Virus record (IMG/VR): IMGVR_UViG_3300017745_000004 | Span: 1 to 63,029 of that record | Reading direction: 5' to 3' (one strand) | Length of the DNA: 63,029 bases | Origin: a virus | In this document: positions 13,331 through 21,368 of the stretch, piece after piece | Numbering within the stretch: the stretch's first letter is position 1 | Layout of the letters: each line of letters starts with the position of its first letter | The notes under the pieces: model-generated | Told to the model about the DNA's origin: nothing | Database searches by the model: none | The model's input: the letters and a program-made list of their open reading frames with translations, nothing else | Translations under genes and position numbers: made by a program

Positions 13331-13750
13331 TCAGTTGGTGGAGTGCGGAGGTTCGTGGGTGGGTCTCGTCGACCACTGCGGGGCCTTCCACGAAACGTGA
13401 AGGTTCTGCCCGAAGCAGGTGACGCAGTGGTGGGCCAGCGACGCGGCAACGTCTTGGTCCGGCATGGGCACGTCCTGGGTGGTCCGGCCGACCGCCATAG
13501 CGAGCGCACCGGCTCCGACGACGAGACCTTCCATGACGTTGCGCAGGCCGAGCTGCTTGCGCCCTTCGAGGTACGTTTCGAGCGCGGCCTGAACGTCGAG
13601 TTGCAGCTTGACCGCGTTCGCGTAGACCAGCGGGTTCTCGTCGGGATGCGCGGCCAGGTGGTCGAGCAACTGTTGGAGGCTGAAGAACGCCTTGGGGTGG
13701 GCCGTCAGCGCCGCGAGTGCGTCGAAGGTCTTGCGGTCGATCATCATCAT
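13331..13750 (-). CDS. hypothetical protein, 139 aa
   Basis: Three consecutive Met codons (13750-13742) leave the exact start uncertain. The first overlaps the stop of the 13747-14013 gene. The product is largely helical to residue 100, with a short hydrophobic Gly/Ala stretch (about 75-86), then a Cys/His/Pro-rich tail. No family recognised. Confidence 0.6.
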   Translation of the reverse strand: MMMIDRKTFDALAALTAHPKAFFSLQQLLDHLAAHPDENPLVYANAVKLQLDVQAALETYLEGRKQLGLRNVMEGLVVGAGALAMAVGRTTQDVPMPDQDVAASLAHHCVTCFGQNLHVSWKAPQWSTRPTHEPPHSTN

Positions 13751-14013
13751 TGATCGGTCCCCAGGCGCACGTCCAACATGCCAGCGCCGTCGCGGACGGT
13801 GCGCTGTGCCGGAGGATCGAGGACGTTGATGGCGGCGATCCGCGCAGCTTGGATCAGGTGTTGCCCGAGCTGGTTGGCGGCTTTCGGGTCGAGCGTGGTC
13901 GAGTACCCGAGATCATCGTCCTTCAGGACGACGGCCTGGTTGTTGTCCGCTTCGATGCGGATGGTGATCTTGGCACCGAGATCGGTGCTCACTTCGCGTG
14001 TGTACTGGCGCAT
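13747..14013 (-). CDS. hypothetical protein, 88 aa
   Basis: A small acidic protein with beta strands in the first half (ITIRIEADNN, then VVLKDDDLGYSTTL) and a helix in the middle. It lies three bases after the stop of the basic protein gene at 14017 and overlaps the next gene by one codon. Unrecognised. Confidence 0.6.
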   Translation of the reverse strand: MRQYTREVSTDLGAKITIRIEADNNQAVVLKDDDLGYSTTLDPKAANQLGQHLIQAARIAAINVLDPPAQRTVRDGAGMLDVRLGTDQ

Positions 14014-14016
14014 GGA

Positions 14017-14493
14017 TCAGGCCGCCTTCTTCGCCGACGTGGAGGGGGCACCCTTCGCGCTGTTCTTCTTCGACGGCTTGGTGCCCCTGGTGCCGACCGC
14101 CGAGACGTGGTTGTTCTTGCGACGCTGCTTCGCCGTCTTCGAGCTGCGGCCGATCAGGTTGCGGCGCGTGTATTCGCGGCGGCGCTTGGTGCAGGCGGCG
14201 GTGTCGCGATAGTTGAAGGTCGAGCTTTCGCCGGTCGGGTCACCGTTCGCGTCGAGTGCGACCTTGACGATGGCCGTCTCTTCATTGATGCGGCGCTTGA
14301 CTTCGGTCAGCGTCACACCGAGCACCTTGCGGTTATGGCCGGGAGACCCGAGCGCATAGACCTTCTTGACCTCGTTCTTCTTCGGCGCTTCGGGCGCGAC
14401 GCGCGCTGCGATCTGCGCCTTCTGGTCGGCCTTGTCCTTGAGCATCTTGCCGACGTGGTCGACCTTCTGCTTCTTGGCGTTCTGCTTCTTCAT
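14017..14493 (-). CDS. highly basic protein, possible nucleic-acid binder, 158 aa
   Basis: Lys and Arg dominate both ends: MKKQNAKKQKVDH at the start, and a C-terminal Lys/Ser/Ala tail reminiscent of histone H1-like tails. The centre (about 40-100) is a mixed domain with YALGSPGHNRKV. It probably binds DNA or RNA electrostatically. An operator lies 16 bp upstream of its start. Confidence 0.6.
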   Translation of the reverse strand: MKKQNAKKQKVDHVGKMLKDKADQKAQIAARVAPEAPKKNEVKKVYALGSPGHNRKVLGVTLTEVKRRINEETAIVKVALDANGDPTGESSTFNYRDTAACTKRRREYTRRNLIGRSSKTAKQRRKNNHVSAVGTRGTKPSKKNSAKGAPSTSAKKAA

Positions 14494-14508
14494 GGTGATG
14501 CGATCCTT

Positions 14509-14527
14509 GTAAGGTGACGGAGGTTAC
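14509..14527. promoter_or_regulatory. operator-like site before the 14493 gene
   Basis: GTAAGGT-N5-AGGTTAC fits the 19-bp pattern, with a diverged right half. It lies between the 14582-14725 gene and the start at 14493, so it could control an internal promoter of this leftward unit. Confidence 0.5.
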
Positions 14528-14581
14528 AGCGCGGGCGCACGGGTGACGGGAGATGGGATCACCCGTGCGGTAGTTGTTGAA

Positions 14582-14725
14582 TCAGTTGGTGCTGATTACG
14601 CGAGAGATCGTCGTGGTCGTGGTGCTCGCCACCACAGTTCGGCCGACCCAGGTGATCGTCCACGCGGTCAAGAAGACCACGCTGAGGCCGATGAAGTGGG
14701 CGTCGAGGAAGTCGATGATCCCCAT
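14582..14725 (-). CDS. small membrane protein, 47 aa
   Basis: The ATG at 14725 lies immediately after the stop of the 14727-15062 gene. One hydrophobic segment (about 12-28, IGLSVVFLTAWTITWV) is followed by a Thr-rich tail. Coherent composition and tight spacing support it. Function unknown. Confidence 0.5.
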   Translation of the reverse strand: MGIIDFLDAHFIGLSVVFLTAWTITWVGRTVVASTTTTTISRVISTN

Positions 14726-14726
14726 G

Positions 14727-15062
14727 TTACGCGGCTTCGGCGGTGTCGGTGGTCTTGGCAGACTTGCCGATCTCGTTCGCGATGCCCTTGGTCGACTGCC
14801 CGATGAGCCTGAGCAACGTGCTGTCGGTCTCGTTGTCGGCGAACATAGCCAGGGCGGCGATGATGAATGCCTGGTCGAAGAGCATCGCTTTCACGATGTC
14901 GCTCTCGACATTGGCGTCACTGAGCTGTTTGACCTCGGTATCGCTCCGCGCCCCGACTGCGACGAGCGCGGCACAGAGGGGCTCGCCAGCCGCCAACAGC
15001 GTCTTCTTCAGCGCGGTCAGAATGATGGCGTTGTTTCCGAGAATGGTATTGGCTTCGAGCAT
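14727..15062 (-). CDS. hypothetical helical protein, 111 aa
   Basis: A mostly helical, Ala/Leu-rich soluble protein without charged clusters until its Lys/Thr-rich end. Several hydrophobic heptads (AIILTALKKTLLAA and KAMLFDQAFIIAALAMF) suggest an oligomeric bundle. Located downstream of the 15137-15541 gene. No family recognised. Confidence 0.6.
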   Translation of the reverse strand: MLEANTILGNNAIILTALKKTLLAAGEPLCAALVAVGARSDTEVKQLSDANVESDIVKAMLFDQAFIIAALAMFADNETDSTLLRLIGQSTKGIANEIGKSAKTTDTAEAA

Positions 15063-15136
15063 AGTAGTCCGTCCTTTTGGTGGCGTGAGGGAATGGCAGC
15101 CGTCAGAGCGCCCCGTTCTCTGACGGCCGATAGACG

Positions 15137-15541
15137 TTACGGCTGCGGCTTCGGCGGCTGCCAGGGCATGGTCGTGACGAACAACCGGCTCTGGAAGGGC
15201 TGCGCGAAGACGGTGACTGCGCGGATGGTGTCGATGTCGCTCTCCGCATCGGCCGCGTTGCCGCGACGATCTGCGCCGACGATCAGGCCTTTGCCAGCGA
15301 ACGGCTGGTGGCCTGTCGCCATGTGAAACCAGCGCTCCGCGTTCTTCATGATGCCCTCGTCGTCGACGAAGATCGCATCGCGCCCCTTGAGGACGCCCGC
15401 GTAGGCCGTGGTGAACGTGGTGACCGGCATGCTCTCATGCGACAGCACGCGGTAGTAGGTGTTGATATCGTCCCCGTCGACCTCGACGTGTTCGATCTTA
15501 CAGGCGAAGGGGTCGATCAGGATGGCTTTGACATTGGGCAT
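15137..15541 (-). CDS. conserved phage-type protein (DUF3846-like N-terminus), 134 aa
   Basis: The opening block MPNVKAILIDPFACKIEHVE recalls DUF3846-type proteins, which begin with a ILIDP-type strand and read-out tyrosine. The C-terminal half contains short strands and a Pro-rich end. It follows the DUF932 gene after a repeat-rich 80-bp spacer. The family assignment is tentative. Confidence 0.5.
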   Translation of the reverse strand: MPNVKAILIDPFACKIEHVEVDGDDINTYYRVLSHESMPVTTFTTAYAGVLKGRDAIFVDDEGIMKNAERWFHMATGHQPFAGKGLIVGADRRGNAADAESDIDTIRAVTVFAQPFQSRLFVTTMPWQPPKPQP

Positions 15542-15559
15542 CGGCGTGACTTTCGCTTT

Positions 15560-15608
15560 GTGAGTCGATTGTGAGTCCTGTGAGTCGAGTTAGGTATTTC
15601 GACTCACA
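15560..15608. repeat. GTGAGTC triple repeat with inverted copy
   Basis: GTGAGTC occurs at 15560, 15571 and 15580. GACTCAC occurs at 15601, so TGTGAGTCGA (15579-15588) and TCGACTCACA (15599-15608) form a 10-bp stem. The loop contains GTTAGGT, an operator half site. Without a T-run it is more likely a regulatory or processing element than a terminator. Confidence 0.6.
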
Positions 15609-15625
15609 AGATCAGCGTCAAGGTG

Positions 15626-16843
15626 CTAGGCGGCGAGGCCGAAAAGCTTGCCACCGAGGGTTTCGAGTTCGACGCGGTCATCAGTATTGGGAAGCTCCCG
15701 AGCGATGGCGGTGACGCCTTGGGTCACGTCCCAGATCGTGCGCGCCTTGCGGCCCTCTTCCCTCTCTACGGCTTCGAGGACGGAGCGAGCACGGCTGCGC
15801 GAGAGGCCGCGATTGTTGAGCCAGTCTACCATCTCGTCGTCGTCCTGCGCGATCTGCGCGGCCTTGGCGTTCTGTACGGTCTGTACAATCTTCGCGTCTG
15901 ACGCCTTGGCGTACTCGATCAGGGCGGGCTCGACTTGGCGAATCCATCGCTCCGGTGCGCCCTTGGTATGCGAGATGCGGACGGTTTCGATGTTGTCCGC
16001 GCCCCAGATGATGCGGTTGCAGCACACGCCACGGAAGAGGAAGGCCTTGAGCCAGAGCGACGACTTGCCGACCTCGGACTGCGAGATGATGAAGCCGCGA
16101 TACATCACGTCGTCCATGCCGTCCTTCGTCTTGCCGACGACGATGGGGCGATGCGGATCGGTGAGGAAGATGAACATGTCGCGGTCGCTCATGAAGAGCG
16201 TGGTCGTGTCCGTGGTGACCGGGTGGAAGGGGTCGTACATCATGGTCGACCATGACATCATGCCGGGCACGCGCCAGGCCGCGTCGTTCGAGACGCCGTC
16301 ACCGGCGATCTTGCCCACGGCTTCGATCACTTCGTGGTTCGGGATACGGCCATAGTCGGGGCCGGTAGCCGCTAATAACTGCTTGTCCGACGTGTAGAAC
16401 TTAGCCTCGGGATTGGAGCGGTTGTTGCGGAGGCCGTACATCACGGCGTCGGCGACGATGGGCGACGGAAGCGTGCGCAGATAGGACGGCGGAGCACCCG
16501 CGAGCTGCGAGAGCTGGCCGAACGACCAGTGCGAGAAGTTGAAGCTCTCGAAGCCATCGCCGACGTTCAAACCGACGCGGAGCTTGTTGAAGTCGTCACG
16601 AGTCTGCACTTCGGGCGTAAGCAGCTCGACGTTCTTGACCGCTACGACCTTCTCGCGGGAAACAAGGGACTGAGACCTCGCGTGCCTCCACATATCACGG
16701 AGAGACAGGAAGCGCTCGTCGGCCGGGCGACGCATCCAGTTCATGGAGGCGTCCATGATGGTGGTGCCCTTGGAAACGTCGACGCGGCCCGCGTTGATCG
16801 GCTGAGCGTCGACAGTCTGAGCGAGAGAAACAACGGTATTCAT
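15626..16843 (-). CDS. DUF932 family phage/plasmid protein, 405 aa
   Basis: The DUF932 family is common in phages and conjugative plasmids, with unknown biochemical role and a frequent link to replication genes. The matches are the YGLRNNRSNPEAKFYTS stretch, the FHPVTTDTTTLFMSDRDMFIF centre, and the block RGFIISQSEVGKSSLWL followed by FRGVCCNRIIWGA. Length is typical. The start uses the repeated leader CCGAAAGGACTAAACGCC-ATG. It is the first gene leftward from the divergent promoter region at 16900-17000. Confidence 0.82.
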   Translation of the reverse strand: MNTVVSLAQTVDAQPINAGRVDVSKGTTIMDASMNWMRRPADERFLSLRDMWRHARSQSLVSREKVVAVKNVELLTPEVQTRDDFNKLRVGLNVGDGFESFNFSHWSFGQLSQLAGAPPSYLRTLPSPIVADAVMYGLRNNRSNPEAKFYTSDKQLLAATGPDYGRIPNHEVIEAVGKIAGDGVSNDAAWRVPGMMSWSTMMYDPFHPVTTDTTTLFMSDRDMFIFLTDPHRPIVVGKTKDGMDDVMYRGFIISQSEVGKSSLWLKAFLFRGVCCNRIIWGADNIETVRISHTKGAPERWIRQVEPALIEYAKASDAKIVQTVQNAKAAQIAQDDDEMVDWLNNRGLSRSRARSVLEAVEREEGRKARTIWDVTQGVTAIARELPNTDDRVELETLGGKLFGLAA

Positions 16844-16899
16844 GGCGTTTAGTCCTTTCGGTTGCGTTGGGGCTCCCGCTGTGTGTGTGTCAGGAGCTT

Positions 16900-16918
16900 G
16901 GTAGGAGTTCTACCTGAC
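16900..16918. promoter_or_regulatory. operator in the divergent DUF932/RuvC-like promoter region
   Basis: GGTAGGA-N5-ACCTGAC fits the 19-bp pattern with a perfect right half. A second half site, GGTAGGA, lies near 16957. The region separates the leftward arm from the rightward replication arm. Confidence 0.6.
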
Positions 16919-16970
16919 GATTCTAGCAAACGCAATCCCCTCACGAAGTTATTTTTGGTAGGAGAAAAAG

Positions 16971-16999
16971 TTGACAGAACTAACACGCCGACCATATGG
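16971..16999 (+). promoter_or_regulatory. rightward sigma-70-like promoter
   Basis: TTGACA (16971-16976) is consensus. ATATGG follows at a 17-bp spacing. It lies 32 bp upstream of the RuvC-like gene and would start the whole rightward replication unit. Confidence 0.6.
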
Positions 17000-17030
17000 A
17001 TCGGTCCAATCGTCAAAGCAGTGGGGAAAT

Positions 17031-17504
17031 ATGAAAGCTTATCTTGGGCTCGACCTCGGCACGTACATGGGGTGGGCGCGCACCGACCTGTTCCCTGGGA
17101 GCGGAGGGGTCTTCTTATCAGGCGCATGGGACTTCGACATCACCCGGTTTGATGCGCCGCCCGTCCGCTACCAGAAGTTCGAAGTGAAGCTGCGCGAGCA
17201 CTGCGTGCTCGGGCTCAACATGGTCTTCTACGAAAAGATTCTGCGCCACAAGGGCACGACAGCGGCCCACGTCTACGGCGCATTCCTGAACAAGCTGCAT
17301 GAGGTCTGCGACGAATACGGCGTTCCGTACATCGGCCTCAGCGTTCAGGAGATCAAGAAGTTCGCCACCGGCAAGGGCGGCGGACCCCAGGCCACCAAGG
17401 ACAAGATGATCGAGGCCGTCAAGCGTTGGGGCCACAACCCCCAGAGCGACGACGAGGCCGATGCCATCGCGATCCTCAAATGCGGATTGGAGACTAAGCT
17501 GTGA
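17031..17504 (+). CDS. RuvC-like Holliday junction resolvase, 157 aa
   Basis: The N-terminal GLDLGTYMGWA carries the first catalytic Asp of the RuvC/RNase H fold. A Glu in FYEKIL (about 65), the TGKGGGPQATKDKM segment and the terminal DDEADAIAIL (about 143-152) complete the acidic set. It should resolve branched DNA in recombination or before packaging. The ATG at 17031, with GGGGA before it, is preferred to upstream in-frame starts that lie on the promoter. Its stop overlaps the next gene. Confidence 0.88.
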   Translation: MKAYLGLDLGTYMGWARTDLFPGSGGVFLSGAWDFDITRFDAPPVRYQKFEVKLREHCVLGLNMVFYEKILRHKGTTAAHVYGAFLNKLHEVCDEYGVPYIGLSVQEIKKFATGKGGGPQATKDKMIEAVKRWGHNPQSDDEADAIAILKCGLETKL

Positions 17505-18037
17505 CTACCGAAACCATTGTGATGACTGACCGCACGCCGGTCTCGTTCTGGAAGAAGATCAACCCGCTCTGGTGGCTGGTCGGTCCCGATGGCTGGAACG
17601 TCCCCGACGTGAACAACGGCGAGCCGTACCTGCCGGAAGTGACGAACATCTGGCTCCGCCGCTTCTACTGGTTCATCTGTCGCAACCCGCTGATGAACTT
17701 CGTCGGCTACGTCCTCGGCGTCGAGGACAACAACTACCGCGTCGAGGGCACCGCCCCCGTCCTGCTCACCACCTGGCGCGACGCTACGCCGCCGAAGACC
17801 GGCTGGAAGTGGGCGCTGCTATGGCCGCAGATTAGCTGGCCCGCGTTGCTCATGGCGATGCTGTGGATCGTGCTCACGTCCTTCCACCCCGTGTTCTACA
17901 TCCCGTGGGTGTGGGCGATGTTGAAGTTCGCAGGACCCCTGCCCTTCATCTCCTACAACGGCGCGGTCGAGTTCTACATGGGTTGGCGTCCGGCCTCGGG
18001 TGGGTTCGGCACAAAGATCGTGCTGCACAATGACTGA
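17501..18037 (+). CDS. phage membrane-associated protein, 178 aa
   Basis: It starts GTGACTACC, overlapping the previous stop by four bases. The protein is Trp-rich. Segments about 108-130 and 133-150 are hydrophobic and likely membrane-spanning, and an N-terminal NPLMNFVGYVLG stretch may lie in the membrane surface. I recall similar proteins (tail ending FG-x-KI-x-hydrophobic) in early regions of podo- and myoviruses, without known function. Confidence 0.6.
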   Translation: MTTETIVMTDRTPVSFWKKINPLWWLVGPDGWNVPDVNNGEPYLPEVTNIWLRRFYWFICRNPLMNFVGYVLGVEDNNYRVEGTAPVLLTTWRDATPPKTGWKWALLWPQISWPALLMAMLWIVLTSFHPVFYIPWVWAMLKFAGPLPFISYNGAVEFYMGWRPASGGFGTKIVLHND

Positions 18038-18416
18038 GAGCAAGCTGGTAGCCCGACCGCTGACCGAAAAGCAACGCATCGCTCTTCTCGCCGTGGCGCG
18101 CGGAGGGATACGCGTGGTCGAGCGCGTCGGTCAACACGGCGCTCAATACTACGAGATGTTGGCCCCTGGTGGTCATCAGATCGGCGGACAGTTCGCGGCG
18201 CTCAAGCGTCGCGGCTTCGTCTGTTGGAAGCGAGGCCCTGCGTTGACCATCGCCGGAGCGTTCGAGCTGTACTTCGACGTGTCACTATTGGACTGCCCGG
18301 CCGACGCCGACTGCCGCACGACTTGCTGTTGTGGCGACCTTGTCGAGCACCACGGTATGGGCAGCGGCCACAGCCCCGTGCCGATGCACGACTATTATTG
18401 CGAAGGCAGAGCGTGA
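18030..18416 (+). CDS. hypothetical protein with Cys-rich C-terminus, 128 aa
   Basis: The start is the ATG at 18030, overlapping the preceding stop. The N-terminal 60 residues (LTEKQRIALLAVARGGIRVVE...GGQFAALKRRGFVCW) look like a small winged helix that reads DNA. The C-terminal part has CPADADCRTTCCCGD and several His, consistent with metal binding. Function unknown. Confidence 0.6.
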   Translation: MTESKLVARPLTEKQRIALLAVARGGIRVVERVGQHGAQYYEMLAPGGHQIGGQFAALKRRGFVCWKRGPALTIAGAFELYFDVSLLDCPADADCRTTCCCGDLVEHHGMGSGHSPVPMHDYYCEGRA

Positions 18417-18520
18417 GCATCCGCGAGAACATTGTAGCGCTCGGCTACCTGGCGGTGCCGAGCGGGTGGATCGTGCTGCTCGCCGTCCTGGCTGTCGGGC
18501 ACTATCTCGGAAAGTGGTGA
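18413..18520 (+). CDS. 35-aa membrane peptide, GTG start
   Basis: GTG at 18413 overlaps the TGA of the previous gene, and the frame ends on the base before the helicase ATG. It encodes a short basic N-terminus and one hydrophobic segment (IVLLAVLAVGHYLG). The exact fit between neighbours supports it. Confidence 0.55.
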   Translation: MSIRENIVALGYLAVPSGWIVLLAVLAVGHYLGKW

Positions 18521-19807
18521 ATGGGTAGAGAGCTTCGTCCATACCAGATCGAGGACGGCAACTACGTGGCGGGTCGCTTCGCCACGCTGATCGGCCATGA
18601 GCCTCGCGTCGGTAAGACCAACGTCGCGATCCGTGGCGCAGACTTGGTTGAGGCCAAGCTGGTCGTTATCGTGTGTCCGGCCGCCGTGAAGGAAAGCTGG
18701 CGCGAAGCCATCTTGGAGTTTCGCAAGGCGGGGTGGTGGGCCATCATCGTCAGCTACAACAAAGCGCCGAACGTCCTGAAGGTCGTGCGCGGCAAGAAGT
18801 ACGTGCTGATCGTCGACGAATCGCACTACGCCAAGGATCGCGCGGCGCAGCGCACGAAGGCCGTCTACGGCACGCTGTGCGACAAGATCGGCGGCCTGGC
18901 CGAGTATGCGACCAACGTCTTCTGCCTGACCGGCACGCCGATGCCGAACAATCCCACTGAGCTGTGGCCGATGCTCCGCGCGCTCGCCCCGGAGCTGATC
19001 GACAACGGGCGCGGCAAGCCGCTGAGCTGGTCCGCCTTCCGCGACAAATACTGCCGCATGGTCAACACGCCGTTCGGCGTGAAGATCGCTGGCTCAAAGA
19101 ACTACAAAGAGCTGAAGCAGAAGCTTGCAGGCTTCGTGATTCGGCGCACGCGCCAGAGCGTCTTCGGCCGCGACATGCTCCCGCCTACCAAGGTGTTCGT
19201 GCGCGCAGGCCAGAAGGAAAAGAAAGAACTCGACGCGCTGATGCAGTCCGAGCAAGGGCGGCTGGTCGCCGAAGCCTTGCAGTCTGCGAACCCGCTCAAG
19301 GCGCTCGCGAAGCAGGAGAAGCACGTCGCCGGTCTGCGCCGAACGTTCGGCCTGGCGAAGGTGCCCGGCGTGATCGACCTCGTCACCGAAGAGCTGCGCG
19401 GCGATCCCAAGGCGAAGATCGTCCTGTTCGCCTACCATCACGACGTGATCGACGCGATCCGCCAGGGCTTGAAAGAGTTCGGCGTGGAGGCGTTCGACGG
19501 CCGCACCACGGACGCGCGGAAGCAACGCATCAAGCAGCGCTTCCAGACCGATCCGGAGTGCCGGGTGGTCGTCGGTCAGCTCACGGCTATGGGTGTCGGT
19601 CTCGACTTCAGCGCGGCCGACGACGTGATGTTCGTGGAGCAGTCATGGGTGGGGGACGAGAACGAGCAAGCGCGCTCGCGTATCTTCAACATGAACTCGC
19701 CCGAGCCGAAGTTCACGCGCTTCGTTGTGCTGGTGGGATCGCTCGACGAGCAGATCATCGCAGCGTGCGAACGCAAACTGTCCGATACGCGACGGCTATT
19801 TAATTGA
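18521..19807 (+). CDS. SNF2-family DEAD-like helicase, 428 aa
   Basis: It is a two-domain superfamily 2 ATPase. The N-terminus LRPYQIEDG is the SNF2 Q-like motif. Motif I is PRVGKT (about 27-32), motif II DESH (about 98-101), and motif III LTGTPMPNN (about 136-144). Domain 2 has a long helical insert and motif VI EQARSRI (about 383-389). Many phages encode such a protein next to DUF2800 and DUF2815 genes in a replication/recombination module. It probably remodels or translocates along DNA. The Arg before VGKT replaces the more usual Gly/Met, though the GKT core is intact. Confidence 0.87.
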   Translation: MGRELRPYQIEDGNYVAGRFATLIGHEPRVGKTNVAIRGADLVEAKLVVIVCPAAVKESWREAILEFRKAGWWAIIVSYNKAPNVLKVVRGKKYVLIVDESHYAKDRAAQRTKAVYGTLCDKIGGLAEYATNVFCLTGTPMPNNPTELWPMLRALAPELIDNGRGKPLSWSAFRDKYCRMVNTPFGVKIAGSKNYKELKQKLAGFVIRRTRQSVFGRDMLPPTKVFVRAGQKEKKELDALMQSEQGRLVAEALQSANPLKALAKQEKHVAGLRRTFGLAKVPGVIDLVTEELRGDPKAKIVLFAYHHDVIDAIRQGLKEFGVEAFDGRTTDARKQRIKQRFQTDPECRVVVGQLTAMGVGLDFSAADDVMFVEQSWVGDENEQARSRIFNMNSPEPKFTRFVVLVGSLDEQIIAACERKLSDTRRLFN

Positions 19808-19833
19808 CGAACTTGTAAGGTCTGTGAGATTAC
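19798..19833 (+). promoter_or_regulatory. operator and rightward promoter before the cupin gene
   Basis: ATTTAATTGACG (19798-19809) provides the -35 and its conserved flank and overlaps the helicase stop codon. The operator GTAAGGT-N5-AGATTAC spans 19815-19833 and would cover the -10 (AGATTA, 17-bp spacing). Confidence 0.72.
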
Positions 19834-19857
19834 ACAGACACCAACACGGAGACACCG

Positions 19858-20382
19858 ATGCGGCTTCCCGGTTTCATCACTGACATTCTCTGCGCCAAAG
19901 TGTGGAGCGTCATGCAGCGGCGCAAGCCCGACGTTCAGATCGGGCGCGACGAGCGCGGCATTCCCTACATGGAGCGCTGGCACGCGATCAAGCGCAACAG
20001 GTTCTTCAACGTCTACCTGCATCTCTACCACCACGACGACGACCGCATCCTGCATTCGCACCCGTGGTGGTCTGTCTCGATCCTGGTCTCCGGCGCGTTG
20101 CGCGAGTTCTACACGCGCACGTCGGAAGGTGCGAACCGTCCGGAGCTGCACAAAGCCCGGACGGTTCGCCGAGGCGGCATCGTCTGGCGCAGCGCCGACA
20201 TGTTTCACCGCCTCGAAGTAGCGGGCAACCGCACCATCACGATCTTCATCACTGGTCCGAAGTTCGCCAAGTCCTGGCACTTCGCCTGCAAGCGCGGCTT
20301 GATCCACTGGAAGCAATTCGTCTCAGTGGGTCGCGGCGGACAGGGCTGCGGTGAAGACGACGATTACCCCAAGCGCGCTTGA
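19858..20382 (+). CDS. cupin-like protein, 174 aa
   Basis: The centre has a His-rich cupin pattern: YLHLYHHDDDRILHSHPWWSVSILVSGAL (about 52-80, cut by variable residues), then RRGGIVWRSADMFHRLEV (about 102-119), matching cupin motifs 1 and 2. Cupins are small beta-barrel metal proteins with diverse roles, and phage members have no fixed function. It starts 25 bp after the operator/promoter and forms a one-gene unit before another operator at 20390. Confidence 0.65.
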   Translation: MRLPGFITDILCAKVWSVMQRRKPDVQIGRDERGIPYMERWHAIKRNRFFNVYLHLYHHDDDRILHSHPWWSVSILVSGALREFYTRTSEGANRPELHKARTVRRGGIVWRSADMFHRLEVAGNRTITIFITGPKFAKSWHFACKRGLIHWKQFVSVGRGGQGCGEDDDYPKRA

Positions 20383-20408
20383 CCTCAGTGTAAGGCGCGT
20401 CACCTATC
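20379..20408 (+). promoter_or_regulatory. operator and promoter before the 20434 gene
   Basis: TTGACC (20379-20384) overlaps the cupin stop codon. The operator GTAAGGC-N5-ACCTATC is 20390-20408, and ACCTAT lies 17 bp after the -35. Confidence 0.65.
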
Positions 20409-20433
20409 AACCCCCACAGGAGACTACGACTAC

Positions 20434-20949
20434 ATGCCGTTCCCGTTCCAGATGACCTTCGGCGGCGCTACCCCCGACGAGCTGAAAGCCAACGTCGCCG
20501 CCTGGCTCGGCACCACCAGCACCAAGGCGGTGCTGAGCGGAGCTGAGCAGGCCCGCCTCCGCAGCGACGCCGTCGTCGTTCCGCCCGCTGGCGAGAAGGA
20601 CAAGACCGAGACCAAGGCCCCGACCGCAGCCGAGAAGAAGGCCGCCGAGAAGGCCGCTGCGAAGAAGAAGGCCGAGGAAGAAGCTGCCGCGAAGGCCGCC
20701 GAGGAAGCCGCCAAGGCCGAGACCGACGAGACCGATCCGCTCGACGAAGGCAGCGACGGTGACGAAGCCGAAGCGCTCACGCACGACGACGTGAAGAAGC
20801 TGCTCGTCGAAGTGCGCGGCAAGCACCCGCAGGACGCGACCATCGTGTCGAAGCTCGTCGCCGAGCACGGCAAGGCGAAGAAGCTCAGCGATGTCGACGA
20901 GGCCCTCCTGCCCGCCATCGCCGCCGCCTGCCGCAAGCTGCTGGCCTGA
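20434..20949 (+). CDS. Ala/Lys/Glu-rich linker protein with C-terminal helical domain, 171 aa
   Basis: A short N-terminal domain (MPFPFQMTFGG onward, about 1-50) is followed by a low-complexity charged linker (about 65-110). The C-terminal helical domain begins LTHDDVKKLLVEVRGKHP (about 115-171). The last domain matches residues 50-105 of the multidomain protein at 29142, beginning LTHSEVKALLVKLRD. This looks like a small interaction domain reused in several phage proteins. No enzymatic motif. Confidence 0.65.
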   Translation: MPFPFQMTFGGATPDELKANVAAWLGTTSTKAVLSGAEQARLRSDAVVVPPAGEKDKTETKAPTAAEKKAAEKAAAKKKAEEEAAAKAAEEAAKAETDETDPLDEGSDGDEAEALTHDDVKKLLVEVRGKHPQDATIVSKLVAEHGKAKKLSDVDEALLPAIAAACRKLLA

Positions 20950-21012
20950 TCCCTTCACCATGACGCCCCGGCCCTTCTTCACAGGGCGGGGCGTCCCCTC
21001 ACCTTCACGGAG

Positions 21013-21024
21013 CCCCCCCCCCCC
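21013..21024 (+). repeat. C12 homopolymer between ribosome site and start codon
   Basis: Twelve consecutive C separate GGAG (21009-21012) from the ATG at 21025. Slippage of such a tract changes the Shine-Dalgarno spacing and could switch translation of the next gene up or down. It could also be a sequencing-length uncertainty. Confidence 0.6.
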
Positions 21025-21342
21025 ATGCGTAACGCAGATAGCTATCGCGGCGCTCGCCGCAACAACGCCCGCCGTGAAGGCTGGCTGAAGAAGTGGCGCA
21101 ACGGCATGTTTGCCGTCGCCGCCAATGACAAGGCCAAGCTCAACGAGCGCGCTGTCATGGCGAACTCGGCACGCGAGGAAGCCGCCAGGGCGCTCGTCGC
21201 CGCTGGCGTCCTGGCGCAGCCGACCGTCGCAACCGCCGCGATGCTCGACTTCTACAGCCGCGTCCCCGCGCCGCGCTCGCGCGTCGTGAACCGCATCATC
21301 CGCGATCTGCGGCGGCAGATGCCCGCCGTGCGCGCCGCCTGA
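21025..21342 (+). CDS. basic hypothetical protein, 105 aa
   Basis: Arg/Ala-rich throughout, with an N-terminus full of Arg and Asn and amphipathic helices after residue 35. It ends RIIRDLRRQMPAVRAA. Probably a nucleic-acid binding or coiled protein. Its start is preceded by a 12-C tract that may make expression variable. No family recognised. Confidence 0.6.
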   Translation: MRNADSYRGARRNNARREGWLKKWRNGMFAVAANDKAKLNERAVMANSAREEAARALVAAGVLAQPTVATAAMLDFYSRVPAPRSRVVNRIIRDLRRQMPAVRAA

Positions 21343-21368
21343 TCCCCACCACCCACGGAGCCGAGAGC

